Source: Candidatus Methylacidiphilales bacterium (GTDB lineage: Bacteria; Pseudomonadota; Gammaproteobacteria; JASGCS01). Taken from it: a DNA stretch of 64,000 nt. The stretch's first letter is position 1. The number at the start of each line of letters is the position of its first letter. This document shows positions 28,510-37,508 of the stretch, in pieces. The notes beneath the pieces are model-generated. The model saw only the letters and a program-made list of their open reading frames with translations, made no database searches and was not told the origin of the DNA. The stretch is from NCBI GenBank assembly GCA_030054035.1, contig JASGCS010000001.1:85515-149514 (forward strand), read 5' to 3'. Both the position numbers and the translations under genes were made by a program.

Positions 28510-29321
28510 ATATAAACCTGTTTTTGACTATCTTATTCAGTTTGAGTTTAACGTCTTGCGCTTTAAACTCAAACGATACTTCGCTTGATAATTCTGATTA
28601 CGCCTTTAAGAGAAAAGAAGCGGCTAAAATTAACGCTAAATTAGCTATTCAATATATCTCAATTAATAGATTAGATATTGCAAAAGAAAAGATAGATAAA
28701 GCTTTATTAGAGGATGACAAGGCGCCGGAGGTGTTAAATGCTTCTGCAATATTTCAAAGTAAACTAGGAAATCTAGATAAGGCAGAATACTATTTTAAGC
28801 AAGCGCTTTTGATGGATTCAAATAATCCAGAAATTATGAACGATTATGGAGTATTCCTATCAATTGAAAAAAATGAATTTGAAAGCGCATTGTTATATCT
28901 TTCAAAGTCGTATTCTAATCCTTTAAATACAAAAATAGAAATTAGCGCTACTAATTTAGCAAATACACTTGCGTATAAATATAGAAGTAAAAATTTAATA
29001 ATTCCAGACAACGAACTACTTAGAATTAGAGGTTTTTTAGATAGAGCAATCAGTTCTAATGAACAATATTCTGTTGCGTACTTGTCTTTTGCAGATATTT
29101 TGTACTATCAAAAACTATTCCCAGAGTCTAGAAAATATTTACTTAAATACTTCGAATTAAATAACCCTGATCCTGTTACATTGCTGCTAGCGATTCAAAT
29201 AGCGATAGGAAACAATAACATAGTAGAAAAAAATAACTATGAAAAAATATTACTAACACAATTTCCAAACTCATTACAAACTAAGACATACATCAAGTCA
29301 TTACAAGAAAAGAATAAATAA
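28506..29321 (+). CDS. PilF/PilW-like TPR lipoprotein
   Basis: A 271-residue exported protein with a lipoprotein signal (lipobox LTSC, Cys18) and TPR helices from about residue 35 to 260 (for example NASAIFQSKLGNLDKAEYYF, then NDYGVFLSIEKNEFESALLY). Position between rlmN and the RodZ-like gene and size match PilF/PilW, the pilotin for the type IV pilus secretin PilQ. No other pilus genes occur in the window, so whether pili are made is unknown. Confidence 0.8.
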   Translation: MNINLFLTILFSLSLTSCALNSNDTSLDNSDYAFKRKEAAKINAKLAIQYISINRLDIAKEKIDKALLEDDKAPEVLNASAIFQSKLGNLDKAEYYFKQALLMDSNNPEIMNDYGVFLSIEKNEFESALLYLSKSYSNPLNTKIEISATNLANTLAYKYRSKNLIIPDNELLRIRGFLDRAISSNEQYSVAYLSFADILYYQKLFPESRKYLLKYFELNNPDPVTLLLAIQIAIGNNNIVEKNNYEKILLTQFPNSLQTKTYIKSLQEKNK

Positions 29322-29335
29322 TTTATTTAATTGAT

Positions 29336-30112
29336 ATGCTTGGATCAAAAATAAAGACAACAAGAATATCTAAAAATCTTTCATTAGTTCAACTCTCGCA
29401 ACTTACTGCTATTAAAGAAATTTACTTGGAAGCTTTGGAAAATGAAAATTACAAGCAACTTCCTGATCATGTTTATATAATAGGTTACCTGAATATAATT
29501 TCTGATACCCTTAGCATCCCATCACAAATTCTCCATTCTTTATATGAAAACGATCAACTACTTCAAGATTCAGTCCGTAATATCGGTTATTCAGTTAAAA
29601 TAAGTCGTCACGCACCTAGAAATTATTTTTTATGGTATTTATTAGGCGGCGGTGTTTTGTTTTTGACATTACTAGTTGCGACTTTTTCAGCTATACGATC
29701 AACTGGTTTTTTATTTCTAGAGCCAATCAAGATAACTAACGAAGTAGTCCCAGTTATAGAAAATCCAATGACTAATCCTGAATTCACTTTTCACAGAATT
29801 GATTCGTCAATACAATCTGAATTGTTTAATAACACTTCACAGGTCTCAAAAAATTTAGGAAAAAAATTAAAACAATTTCATATAATTGCAACAAAAGAAA
29901 CATGGGTGCTGATCAAGGATGAGGAAACAGGTGATGGTATATTTAATGGCATCATTCCTGCAAATAAAACAGGCATGTATTTCACAATACAATCGACTGC
30001 TAGAGTATATATAAGCAATGCGTTGGCAATAAAATTATTTATTGATGGTCAAGAATTTAGATATTCAAAACATATCTCACCGAACAATACTGCTAAATTT
30101 ACTGTACAGTAA
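29336..30112 (+). CDS. RodZ-like helix-turn-helix membrane protein
   Basis: A 258-residue single-pass membrane protein. It has an N-terminal HTH domain of the RodZ type (about 1-70, with LSQLTAIKEIYLEALE), a transmembrane helix at about 100-122, and a periplasmic beta domain (about 178-258) with ETWVLIKDEETG and RVYISNALAIKLFIDG. RodZ links MreB to the cell wall synthesis complex. Here ispG, usually next, is missing and hisS follows at once. Confidence 0.85.
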   Translation: MLGSKIKTTRISKNLSLVQLSQLTAIKEIYLEALENENYKQLPDHVYIIGYLNIISDTLSIPSQILHSLYENDQLLQDSVRNIGYSVKISRHAPRNYFLWYLLGGGVLFLTLLVATFSAIRSTGFLFLEPIKITNEVVPVIENPMTNPEFTFHRIDSSIQSELFNNTSQVSKNLGKKLKQFHIIATKETWVLIKDEETGDGIFNGIIPANKTGMYFTIQSTARVYISNALAIKLFIDGQEFRYSKHISPNNTAKFTVQ

Positions 30113-30114
30113 CA

Positions 30115-31392
30115 ATGATAACTAAATCTAATATTTCTGCAGTGAAAGGTATGAGAAATATATTCCCACCTGATAGTTATAAAAAACAAGAAATAATTAA
30201 CCAATGCCAAACAATAGCACAACAGTTTGGTTACTTACCTTGGGAATTGCCCATTTTAGAACGAACTGAATTATTTAAAAAAACTTTAGGAGATGATAGT
30301 GATGTGGTTGGTAAGGAAATGTATTCATTTGTAGATATTGGAGGTGAAGATGTTTGCTTAAGGCCAGAAGGGACTGCGGGTGCGATAAGAGCTGGTTTAG
30401 AGCACGGCTTATTTTACAATCTCAATCAAAGAGTCTCTTATCATGGTTCAATGTTTAGAAGAGAAAAACCACAAAAAGGAAGATTTAGGCAATTCACACA
30501 ATTTGGTTTTGAATATTTAGGCGCATCTTCTCCCTTAGCGGATATCGAAATGATTCTAATTACCAAAAATTTATTAGCAGAACTAAAAATTATCGACTCT
30601 GTGGTGTTGGAAATAAATTCAATCGGCACTAGTAAACAGCGTGCTGAATATTGTAATTACCTTAAGCGTTGGGAAGCTTCAAATGTTATAGAATTTTCAC
30701 CTGAGCAGAGAAGAACGTTTGAAAATAATCCGCTTAGAATATTAGATACTAAGGATGCTTTAATTAAATCAAAAATTTTAAATCTTCCGACAATGGTTGA
30801 TTTTTTACTGCAAGATCAAATAAATAATTTTTCTTATATCAAAAATATTTTATCAGAGAAAGGTATTACTTTTATACATAATCCTTTGCTAGTGCGTGGT
30901 TTAGATTATTACAATGATTTTGTTTTTGAATGGAAGTTGTTAAATGAAAATAAAAGTCAGAATAGTATCATCGCTGGTGGTCGGTATGATTCGCTTCCTT
31001 CTGTTTTAGGAGGTAGTCAAAATTATGCAATTGGGTGTGCAGTTGGTGTTGACAGAATTTTAGATTATTTTGACATTACCACAACAAGTAAAATAACTTT
31101 TTATTTTATCCCCCTAGATCAGTTGTCTCTTGTCTGCCTTGATATTGAGGTTGAGAAATTAAGGCGTATTTTTAAGGATACAATTTTTGTCATTGACCAT
31201 AGTTTAAAAGGACTCAAAACTCAAATTCGAAATTCAGAGTCATATAATCCTTGTGTATATATTATAATGGGTGATAAAGAGCGACTAGATGGAAAAATAA
31301 TGATAAAATCAAGCAATGATAATTCTGCGTTATATCCAATAAATGAATATGTTAACCAAATTGAGAGAATAATAAAAAATGGAAGAAGTTGA
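30115..31392 (+). CDS. hisS: Histidyl-tRNA synthetase
   Basis: A 425-residue class II synthetase. Motif 1 region VKGMRNIFPPDS, motif 2 FRREKPQKGRFRQFTQFG, the histidine loops LVRGLDYYNDFVFEW, and motif 3 AIGCAVGVDRIL are present, followed by the anticodon-binding domain. It starts 2 bases after the RodZ-like gene and overlaps yfgM by 14 bases. Confidence 0.97.
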   Translation: MITKSNISAVKGMRNIFPPDSYKKQEIINQCQTIAQQFGYLPWELPILERTELFKKTLGDDSDVVGKEMYSFVDIGGEDVCLRPEGTAGAIRAGLEHGLFYNLNQRVSYHGSMFRREKPQKGRFRQFTQFGFEYLGASSPLADIEMILITKNLLAELKIIDSVVLEINSIGTSKQRAEYCNYLKRWEASNVIEFSPEQRRTFENNPLRILDTKDALIKSKILNLPTMVDFLLQDQINNFSYIKNILSEKGITFIHNPLLVRGLDYYNDFVFEWKLLNENKSQNSIIAGGRYDSLPSVLGGSQNYAIGCAVGVDRILDYFDITTTSKITFYFIPLDQLSLVCLDIEVEKLRRIFKDTIFVIDHSLKGLKTQIRNSESYNPCVYIIMGDKERLDGKIMIKSSNDNSALYPINEYVNQIERIIKNGRS

Positions 31393-32032
31393 AATACATT
31401 CATGGAGAGATTTTCTCCTTCATTATAAATTGCTTTTCATTACAGTCTTTACTGGTATTTTCTTTGGTGTTGTTTTGTTTTTAGGTTGGAATTATTATCA
31501 AGAATATCAATCAGTAACAAGAAATAAATCTAGTACCGTCTTTTCTAGAGCAAGCCAAATTGATGAAGTGAATAGCAAGGAAATTCAAGAACTCCTCCTA
31601 CAAAATTTAGATATTTTTGACAACGATTCATCTAGTGCTTATCCTATCTTTGCGAGACTATTAATTGCAAAAACATATTTTGAACAAAATAAAATCGATG
31701 AAGCAATCAAATCTTACCAGTGGATATTAGACAATAACAATAATAACTATTTCTTATGGGTAACAAAAATTAGACTTTCTAAATTGTTTCAAAATATTAA
31801 TAAAATTCCAGAAGCAATTGAAATCTTAAGCGAAGCTTCTTCAAAAGAACCACCTCCAAATGGTCTCAAAGAGTTGGTTGAAAATGAACTTGGAAACTGT
31901 TACTATCAATCTGGTAATATTGATAAAGCTAAGGCATTTTGGCAAAGTGCATTTAATTTATCAAAAAGTAAAGATAAAAAGATATTTTATCAAATTAAAA
32001 TTGATAATGCAATTTCAAATTTGGCTAATTAA
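31379..32032 (+). CDS. YfgM-like TPR membrane protein
   Basis: A 217-residue protein with one N-terminal transmembrane helix (about 17-37) and a periplasmic TPR_21-type region. Size, topology and location between hisS and bamB match YfgM, an ancillary SecYEG/PpiD-associated factor for periplasmic protein traffic. The ATG lies inside the end of hisS. Confidence 0.85.
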   Translation: MEEVEIHSWRDFLLHYKLLFITVFTGIFFGVVLFLGWNYYQEYQSVTRNKSSTVFSRASQIDEVNSKEIQELLLQNLDIFDNDSSSAYPIFARLLIAKTYFEQNKIDEAIKSYQWILDNNNNNYFLWVTKIRLSKLFQNINKIPEAIEILSEASSKEPPPNGLKELVENELGNCYYQSGNIDKAKAFWQSAFNLSKSKDKKIFYQIKIDNAISNLAN

Positions 32033-32038
32033 TTAAAA

Positions 32039-33199
32039 ATGATTTATTTTAAGTTCATTTTTATTATGTTAGGGTCGTTTATTTATACCATTGCCCAATC
32101 TTCTGATTATTTAAAGGAACGAACCTTCAAAAAATCTTACATTTACACAAAATGGATAACGAACCTTGAATTTAAAGAGTATAGTTTTACCACCATCCCC
32201 TCAGTATCGTTCTATGAAAAATTGTTAATTGTCGTTTCTACTAATGGTCAAATATACTTTGTAAATAAAAAAAATGGAGCAATAGTTAATAAAATTAAAT
32301 TACCTTATAATTTAAGTTGTGGTGTCGCGATAGATTCCCCAAATAACCAAATGTACACTTGCTCTCAAACAGGTGAAATTATCTCAATTAGTCTAAATAA
32401 ACCGCATCAAATTTTATGGGTTAGAGATATAAATGCTGAAGTTATTATCAAACCTACAGTCTCTTCTAAATTAGTCCATGTCAAAACTCAAGATGGTACA
32501 GTGTACTCACTATCCATACTTGATGGTGAAATTGTGTGGTCATTTAATAAAAATGTACCAAAATTATCATTAACTGGTGGTTCCCCTCTGTTACTTTCAA
32601 GTCCGTATTTGTTCTATCCTACAGATTCTGGAAAGGTCGCAATACTAAGCGTGGAAAATGGCAAGCTTTTATTTGAGTATTCACTTGCAAATAAAAACAA
32701 TAGTTCTGATTTAGAAAATATATCTGATATTGATTATGATATAGCTATTTACAATGATCAACTTATAGCCATGACTTTTCATGATCAAATAGCCTCATTT
32801 TCTTTAACAAAAGGAGCGAAAGTATGGAGTTCATCAATTGATAGCTGGTCTTCTAGTTTCTTGTTAAATAACGCCATTATCGCCGTTGCTGACTCGGGCT
32901 CAGTCTACTCAATATCTCTAAGTGACGGACTGGTTCTATGGAAGTCAAACCTTCCATTACATACTTCAATTTCTCAAGTTGTTGCTAATAATCAGGTTGT
33001 CATTTTGTCTGATCCAATAGGTAAAATGCATGTCTATGAAACAAGTTCTGGGATTTATTTAGACTCTTTTATTTTACATTCCAAACAATACACTATAAAA
33101 AAATTCAATATTTTTATAGATCCTGTAGACTCATCTAATTTATTTCTTTATAGTTTAAATGGCAGGTTAATTCGTATTATTCTTGACTATAAAAAATAA
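32039..33199 (+). CDS. bamB: BamB-like outer-membrane assembly beta-propeller
   Basis: A 386-residue exported protein of PQQ-like repeats forming an eight-bladed propeller, for example TQDGTVYSLSILDGEIVW and ADSGSVYSISLSDGLVLW. In the BAM complex BamB helps insert outer-membrane proteins. It lies between yfgM and der as usual. Odd: the signal region (about 1-22) has no cysteine, so the lipid anchor typical of BamB is not predicted; it may be soluble in the periplasm or held by an uncleaved signal. Confidence 0.85.
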   Translation: MIYFKFIFIMLGSFIYTIAQSSDYLKERTFKKSYIYTKWITNLEFKEYSFTTIPSVSFYEKLLIVVSTNGQIYFVNKKNGAIVNKIKLPYNLSCGVAIDSPNNQMYTCSQTGEIISISLNKPHQILWVRDINAEVIIKPTVSSKLVHVKTQDGTVYSLSILDGEIVWSFNKNVPKLSLTGGSPLLLSSPYLFYPTDSGKVAILSVENGKLLFEYSLANKNNSSDLENISDIDYDIAIYNDQLIAMTFHDQIASFSLTKGAKVWSSSIDSWSSSFLLNNAIIAVADSGSVYSISLSDGLVLWKSNLPLHTSISQVVANNQVVILSDPIGKMHVYETSSGIYLDSFILHSKQYTIKKFNIFIDPVDSSNLFLYSLNGRLIRIILDYKK

Positions 33200-33201
33200 C
33201 A

Positions 33202-34542
33202 TTGCAAGCGCCAATAATAATTTTAATTGGAAAACCTAATTCAGGTAAATCAACGCTATTTAACGCAATTGCAAACAAGCATGTGTCATTAGTAACTCCG
33301 TTTGCCCACACTACATTAGATTATCAAGAAGTGCCACTAAATATTAATTCAAAATACTTCTCTTTAGTTGATACCATGGGTCTTCATAATTCAGATGGAG
33401 TGATTACAAATTTAGCTTTACAGCAGATAAAAAAATTAATAAATGACGCTACATTAATTTTATATGTAATTGAATCACATAACGGGATTACAAGTGAAGA
33501 TATAAACTATATTAAAATTTTAAAACTTCGTTCAAAACCTACCGTGATGTTGCTCCACAAAAAAGACTTATTGCAACAGTCGGATTTGTTGTTTAAGACT
33601 CAAAATATTTATGGCTTCACGAGTTTCCCAACTTCTATTTATGATAAAGCTTCTATCCAGTCTATCAGAGATCACATCTTTAAAATTGGCTCATCAATCC
33701 CTACTGAAAATCAACTGAAAGAATTAGAAACAGTACCAAGAGTAGCAATTATTGGCAAAACAAATGTTGGAAAGTCTACATTATGTAATTTATTGAACCA
33801 AGGTACTAGATTAATTGTTTCAGAACTAGAACACACAACTAGGCACAATACTAGTTTATATGTTCACATTAAAAATAAAATATTTGAAATAATTGATACT
33901 CCTGGACTTTCTACTTCGTTACAAAAATCTAAGCGCACACTAACACTTACTTCGCGTATAGCCAGTCAACACCTACAAGCAATTAAACTTGCCTCCATAG
34001 TTGTAGTTATGTTAGATTCATCAAAACCAATTACAAAACTAGATCTTAAAACTATTCGTAAATCTACTATTGCCAAGAAGTTAACAATTGTTTTATTAAA
34101 CAAGTACGACATGGTAAAAACTCCCAATGACAAGCACCAGCTTGACTTAAATATTGCGTCTATACAAGCCAAATTCTCAAGTTTACCAGTTTTATTAATT
34201 TCATGCAACACAAAAAGCGGGTACTCTTCTTTTGTCAAGGAGTTGTCACGTTCAGCTTTACTCTTGAGTAAACCAAACCTAGTTTCAATTTCTGAATTAA
34301 ATTCAATCTTCAAAGAAGCGTTAAAATACTCACCGCCACATAATAAAAGAGGGGTTGTGCCAAAATTAAAATATGTTCATTGGGCTGATGATGAGCATAA
34401 AAGTATTGTAATACATGGTGAAAATTTGCAATATGTATCAAAAACCTACACTCAGTACTTACAAAAGTTTCTTGCAAGCAAATTTGGCACACAATCATCA
34501 ATTATCACTATAAAATACTTAATAAAGAGTGACAAAAATTGA
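33202..34542 (+). CDS. der: GTPase Der (EngA)
   Basis: A 446-residue protein with two GTPase domains and a C-terminal KH-like domain, needed for 50S subunit assembly. P-loops: GKPNSGKSTLFN (first) and GKTNVGKSTLCN (second). G3: DTMGLHN and DTPGLST. G4 of the second domain is LNKYD; in the first it is LHKKD, so Asn of NKxD is His. The start is TTG just after bamB, because no ATG precedes the P-loop. It is the last gene of the long isc-to-der cluster. Confidence 0.95.
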   Translation: MQAPIIILIGKPNSGKSTLFNAIANKHVSLVTPFAHTTLDYQEVPLNINSKYFSLVDTMGLHNSDGVITNLALQQIKKLINDATLILYVIESHNGITSEDINYIKILKLRSKPTVMLLHKKDLLQQSDLLFKTQNIYGFTSFPTSIYDKASIQSIRDHIFKIGSSIPTENQLKELETVPRVAIIGKTNVGKSTLCNLLNQGTRLIVSELEHTTRHNTSLYVHIKNKIFEIIDTPGLSTSLQKSKRTLTLTSRIASQHLQAIKLASIVVVMLDSSKPITKLDLKTIRKSTIAKKLTIVLLNKYDMVKTPNDKHQLDLNIASIQAKFSSLPVLLISCNTKSGYSSFVKELSRSALLLSKPNLVSISELNSIFKEALKYSPPHNKRGVVPKLKYVHWADDEHKSIVIHGENLQYVSKTYTQYLQKFLASKFGTQSSIITIKYLIKSDKN

Positions 34543-34592
34543 TGAAAATATATTAAAATGGAAAGCGTAAAGATAAATAAGGAGATTGCAAC

Positions 34593-35087
34593 ATGAATAC
34601 AACTATTACCAGAAAACTAATTTTTTTATTTTCAGTGCTATATTTAAATATAACGCTTGCTGAGGTTCCAACTGTTTTATTAAGCCCAAAAGAAAAATTA
34701 TCAAACATAGATTACAGGAAATCTTATTTCACTATCTTAGGGAATAGTTTTGGACTAATAAATACAATGGCTATTGAGAAAAAAATAGTTTTTGATATGA
34801 AACAAATCAGAGAAGCAACCGATAACATGTATTACATTACTAAAGTAGAAGTTATTAAACGGGGATTTGGTTTGAATTCCATCATTCCAAAACAAACAAA
34901 AGCAAAAGCAGAAATTTGGAAAGACTGGGACACTTTCACTAAATTACATAGTGAGATGATTGATAAAATTGACACACTAAAAAGGGCTGTAGATAAAGAT
35001 AAAGATGACTTTATTATTGCGGATATTGCAAAAGACGTGGGAAATTCTTGTAGAAATTGCCACGATAAATTTAAATCTAAAAAGTAA
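34593..35087 (+). CDS. Cytochrome c' family periplasmic haem protein
   Basis: A 164-residue protein with a signal peptide (about 1-24, LYLNITLAEV) and a four-helix pattern ending in a C-terminal haem motif CRNCHDKF, the cytochrome c' arrangement. The segment AKAEIWKDWDTF resembles the family helix before the haem. Cytochromes c' bind NO or CO and may protect against nitrosative stress; electron partners vary. A good Shine-Dalgarno (AAGGAG) precedes the ATG. A b-type cytochrome gene follows 1.2 kb downstream, beyond two opposite-strand genes. Confidence 0.88.
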   Translation: MNTTITRKLIFLFSVLYLNITLAEVPTVLLSPKEKLSNIDYRKSYFTILGNSFGLINTMAIEKKIVFDMKQIREATDNMYYITKVEVIKRGFGLNSIIPKQTKAKAEIWKDWDTFTKLHSEMIDKIDTLKRAVDKDKDDFIIADIAKDVGNSCRNCHDKFKSKK

Positions 35088-35099
35088 TTTTAAAGCTAT

Positions 35100-35654
35100 C
35101 TAATTGCACTTTATTTGTGAGATGGTAAGATCATTACGTTTGTTATATTCAAATGTATTTTTGATTTGTGGCTGACCATCTTCTTCAATAGTAACAGTTA
35201 TTCTTAATTTACCTTTCTCGGTAATTTCGTAGTTTTCTTGTATAGTTTTGTTTTGTAAAGTGCTGATTATTTGTATTTTACCGTCTTTATCTTCAAATCC
35301 ATTTTGAAATTCACCAGTTATAACTTCAGAAGATGTAATAACTTTTAGATTTTGATCTTTTGATAAAGGTATTGAACGGAAGATTCCATTTTCCTCAAAA
35401 AGTTGAATAAATTTTTCGGTGTCATAGGATATTAAAAATGGCCAAGGTGATCGTAAAACATCTGCAATTGTGTTAGATTTACAAAACTGGTAGCTAACTT
35501 TGCTTGAATTTAATAATCCCTCATCTATCGAGTTAACCCAAACGCCATTTAATTGCATTTGTGAAGGTGGTGGGTTTGAGTTTTGACAAGAAGTAACTAT
35601 TACTATTATTAGTACGCTATAAAATTTTTGACTGATGTTCATTATGGTTTTCAT
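35100..35654 (-). CDS. Unknown putative lipoprotein
   Basis: A 184-residue protein that I do not recognise. It has a lipoprotein-type signal (hydrophobic stretch, then lipobox VTSC) and a soluble beta-rich body of about 160 residues beginning LNGVWVNSIDEG, a pattern seen in small calycin-like or lipid-binding exported proteins, but this is not enough to assign a family. An ATG four codons further in (35642) is an equally good start. It ends 13 bases from cytochrome c' in convergent orientation and lies downstream of the beta-rich exported protein gene on the same strand. Confidence 0.7.
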   Translation of the reverse strand: MKTIMNISQKFYSVLIIVIVTSCQNSNPPPSQMQLNGVWVNSIDEGLLNSSKVSYQFCKSNTIADVLRSPWPFLISYDTEKFIQLFEENGIFRSIPLSKDQNLKVITSSEVITGEFQNGFEDKDGKIQIISTLQNKTIQENYEITEKGKLRITVTIEEDGQPQIKNTFEYNKRNDLTISQIKCN

Positions 35655-35675
35655 AATTGTTGCTATTTTACCCTA

Positions 35676-36230
35676 CTAGTTAGTTGAATAACCAATCCCA
35701 AAAGACAATCCTTTCGCTCTATTAAATAAATGCACTTGATACTTAAAAATTAATACAAGTCCAGATGCATTAAAAGAGTCTCCATAAATAATTACACCTA
35801 CCTGTATATTAAAATCACTTCTTGTAATTTTATTTAACCGGTTTATGGCATAAAAGTAGTCTGGGTTTATTTTAATTTGATTAGTTGCTTGATTGATCTG
35901 ATAATTTGTCATGAGAAAAATATTTGGGTTAACTGTTCTGCTTAAAGGAATGTTCCAACTGTAACCTACACCAAAATTTAAAATATTTATTGTTTGGTTC
36001 AGTTGTCCAAGTATTGGTTTGGTTTGTTTGTAAATTAATCCTATTTGAAAAACCGCTGATTGAAATCGTTTGACTTTATCATATAATAAAATCGAAAAAT
36101 CAATTCCTGGTACAGGTTCAGTATATTGGTATTCTTTACTCAAAAAACTCTCCTCATACGAAATCGTGATATCCATTGAATTGGCATTTACTGCTAGTAA
36201 TAAGCAAAATATTGTGAAAAGATGTTTCAT
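35676..36230 (-). CDS. Unknown exported protein, possible small outer-membrane beta-barrel
   Basis: A 184-residue protein with a clear signal peptide (about 1-18, ending NANS). The rest shows alternating hydrophobic residues and aromatic girdle-like positions, as in QTINILNFGVGYSWNIPL and AKGLSFGIGYSTN. The last strand ends in an aromatic-x pattern rather than a terminal Phe. This fits a small beta-barrel, but I recognise no family. It is transcribed towards the lipoprotein gene 21 bases away, so both may form one unit. Confidence 0.65.
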   Translation of the reverse strand: MKHLFTIFCLLLAVNANSMDITISYEESFLSKEYQYTEPVPGIDFSILLYDKVKRFQSAVFQIGLIYKQTKPILGQLNQTINILNFGVGYSWNIPLSRTVNPNIFLMTNYQINQATNQIKINPDYFYAINRLNKITRSDFNIQVGVIIYGDSFNASGLVLIFKYQVHLFNRAKGLSFGIGYSTN

Positions 36231-36236
36231 AATTGA

Positions 36237-36245
36237 TGCTATAAT
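36237..36245 (+). promoter_or_regulatory. Predicted extended -10 promoter of the b-type cytochrome gene
   Basis: TGCTATAAT, identical to the boxes before iscU and the FHA gene, sits 33 bases before the cytochrome ATG. It lies in the short divergent gap between the putative barrel gene and this gene. Confidence 0.5.
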
Positions 36246-36278
36246 AACAAAAATTATTAATCATAAATTCTGAATTTA

Positions 36279-36941
36279 ATGGAAATCAAAAAAACAGTAG
36301 TGGTGTGGGATTGGTCAATTCGTCTGTTTCATTGGTTGCTTGTTTTGTTAGTTTCACTACTTTATATAACTGGAAATTATTTATTTTTTCCAGCTCATAT
36401 GTACTTAGGTATCGCTGTTATGACATTATTTTTTTTTAGAATTCTTATTGGTTTTTTTGGAAGCCAAGAGAGTAAATTTATTAGCTTTATTAAACACCCA
36501 TCAATTGTTCTAAATTATATTCGAGGTAAATACACTCATCAAGGACTTGGGCATAATCCGATTGGTGGATATTCAGTGTTGTCTTTTATATTGATTTTCT
36601 TAATTATGATCATTTCGGGTTTGTTTTGTGCTGTGGAAGATGATTATATTTATGGACCTCTTTCGATATTCGTTTCATCTGAAATTAACGATTCATTTCA
36701 TTCTATTCATGTGGTATTTTCAAAAATTTTACTTTTTGCAATAGCGCTCCATGTTATTGCAATATTTTATTATTTATTCAAAAAAAACAACCTAATAAAG
36801 CCTATGATAACTGGTAAAAAATCAATTGACACAATTCAGCAAAAAATTGAACAGGCACCTTCAGTAAGGTTAATATTTTTATTATTATTATCCTTAGTTT
36901 ATGGAATGTCATGTATGTATTTATTTTTTATTGTTTTGTGA
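36279..36941 (+). CDS. Cytochrome b561-type membrane protein (Ni/Fe-hydrogenase cytochrome b family)
   Basis: A 220-residue protein with four core transmembrane helices plus a C-terminal one. Haem-ligand histidines are placed as in the b-type cytochrome family: SIRLFHWLLVL in helix 1, HMYLGIAVMTL in helix 2, GHNPIGGYSV before helix 3, and HSIHVVFSK...ALHVIAIF in helix 4. Such proteins move electrons between quinol and a periplasmic c-type cytochrome, and the cytochrome c' at 34593 is a natural candidate partner. Confidence 0.85.
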   Translation: MEIKKTVVVWDWSIRLFHWLLVLLVSLLYITGNYLFFPAHMYLGIAVMTLFFFRILIGFFGSQESKFISFIKHPSIVLNYIRGKYTHQGLGHNPIGGYSVLSFILIFLIMIISGLFCAVEDDYIYGPLSIFVSSEINDSFHSIHVVFSKILLFAIALHVIAIFYYLFKKNNLIKPMITGKKSIDTIQQKIEQAPSVRLIFLLLLSLVYGMSCMYLFFIVL

Positions 36942-37508
36942 TTTTAGAAAATCCAGTTCAGCTTTTGTTGACTTTCTCATAAGCAAATCATTTCTCATTG
37001 GAAATCTTCCGAATTGTTCGATGATGCTCTTAAAACTATACGCGTACTCTATTTGTCGTTGCCCAATTGCCCATTCTTCAGCAAGTTGACAACTCATTAT
37101 TTGATCTTCATATAATTCGCTATGCATAAATGGAAGTAGTATAAATAATTTTTCATCAGACGATGCAGATAAATGAATATTTTTTACTACACATAATTTT
37201 GATAGGGTCAGGGCGTTGTAAGAGGTTTGGTATTTGAGATGGCTTTCTCTAAACATATTTAGGGGAAGCTGGTCAAAAGTTATAATAGCTTGAATAATAT
37301 CAGGGTATTCTAAAGTACAACAATATTTTAAATTACGTAAACAAGAAATCCAAAGAGCTAAATAATTCTCTTTAATACTTAGGTCAATTTCTTTTGTCGA
37401 AGAGAACCAAGCATGGTGTCCTGATTCGCTAAACCAATATGATTGTAGTTTTTTAAAGCAATCTTTAATTTCAATTACAGATAAAATTTTTAATTCTTGT
37501 AATTGCAT
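36921..37508 (-). CDS. DUF924 family protein
   Basis: A 195-residue protein with the DUF924 pattern: SYWFSESGHHAWF near the start, IQAIITFDQLPLNMFR in the middle, LLPFMHSELYEDQ and a C-terminal FGRFPMRNDLL. This alpha-helical family has a TPR-like fold and no established function. It overlaps the upstream aminotransferase gene by 38 bases on the same strand and the b-type cytochrome gene by 21 bases tail to tail. No Shine-Dalgarno is obvious. Confidence 0.85.
   Translation of the reverse strand: MQLQELKILSVIEIKDCFKKLQSYWFSESGHHAWFSSTKEIDLSIKENYLALWISCLRNLKYCCTLEYPDIIQAIITFDQLPLNMFRESHLKYQTSYNALTLSKLCVVKNIHLSASSDEKLFILLPFMHSELYEDQIMSCQLAEEWAIGQRQIEYAYSFKSIIEQFGRFPMRNDLLMRKSTKAELDFLKSQNNKK

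Noticed and set aside
30112..30115. Missing ispG between rodZ and hisS as evidence of lost isoprenoid synthesis
   Set aside because: Gene relocation is common, and only 64 kb are visible, so absence from this site says nothing about absence from the genome.
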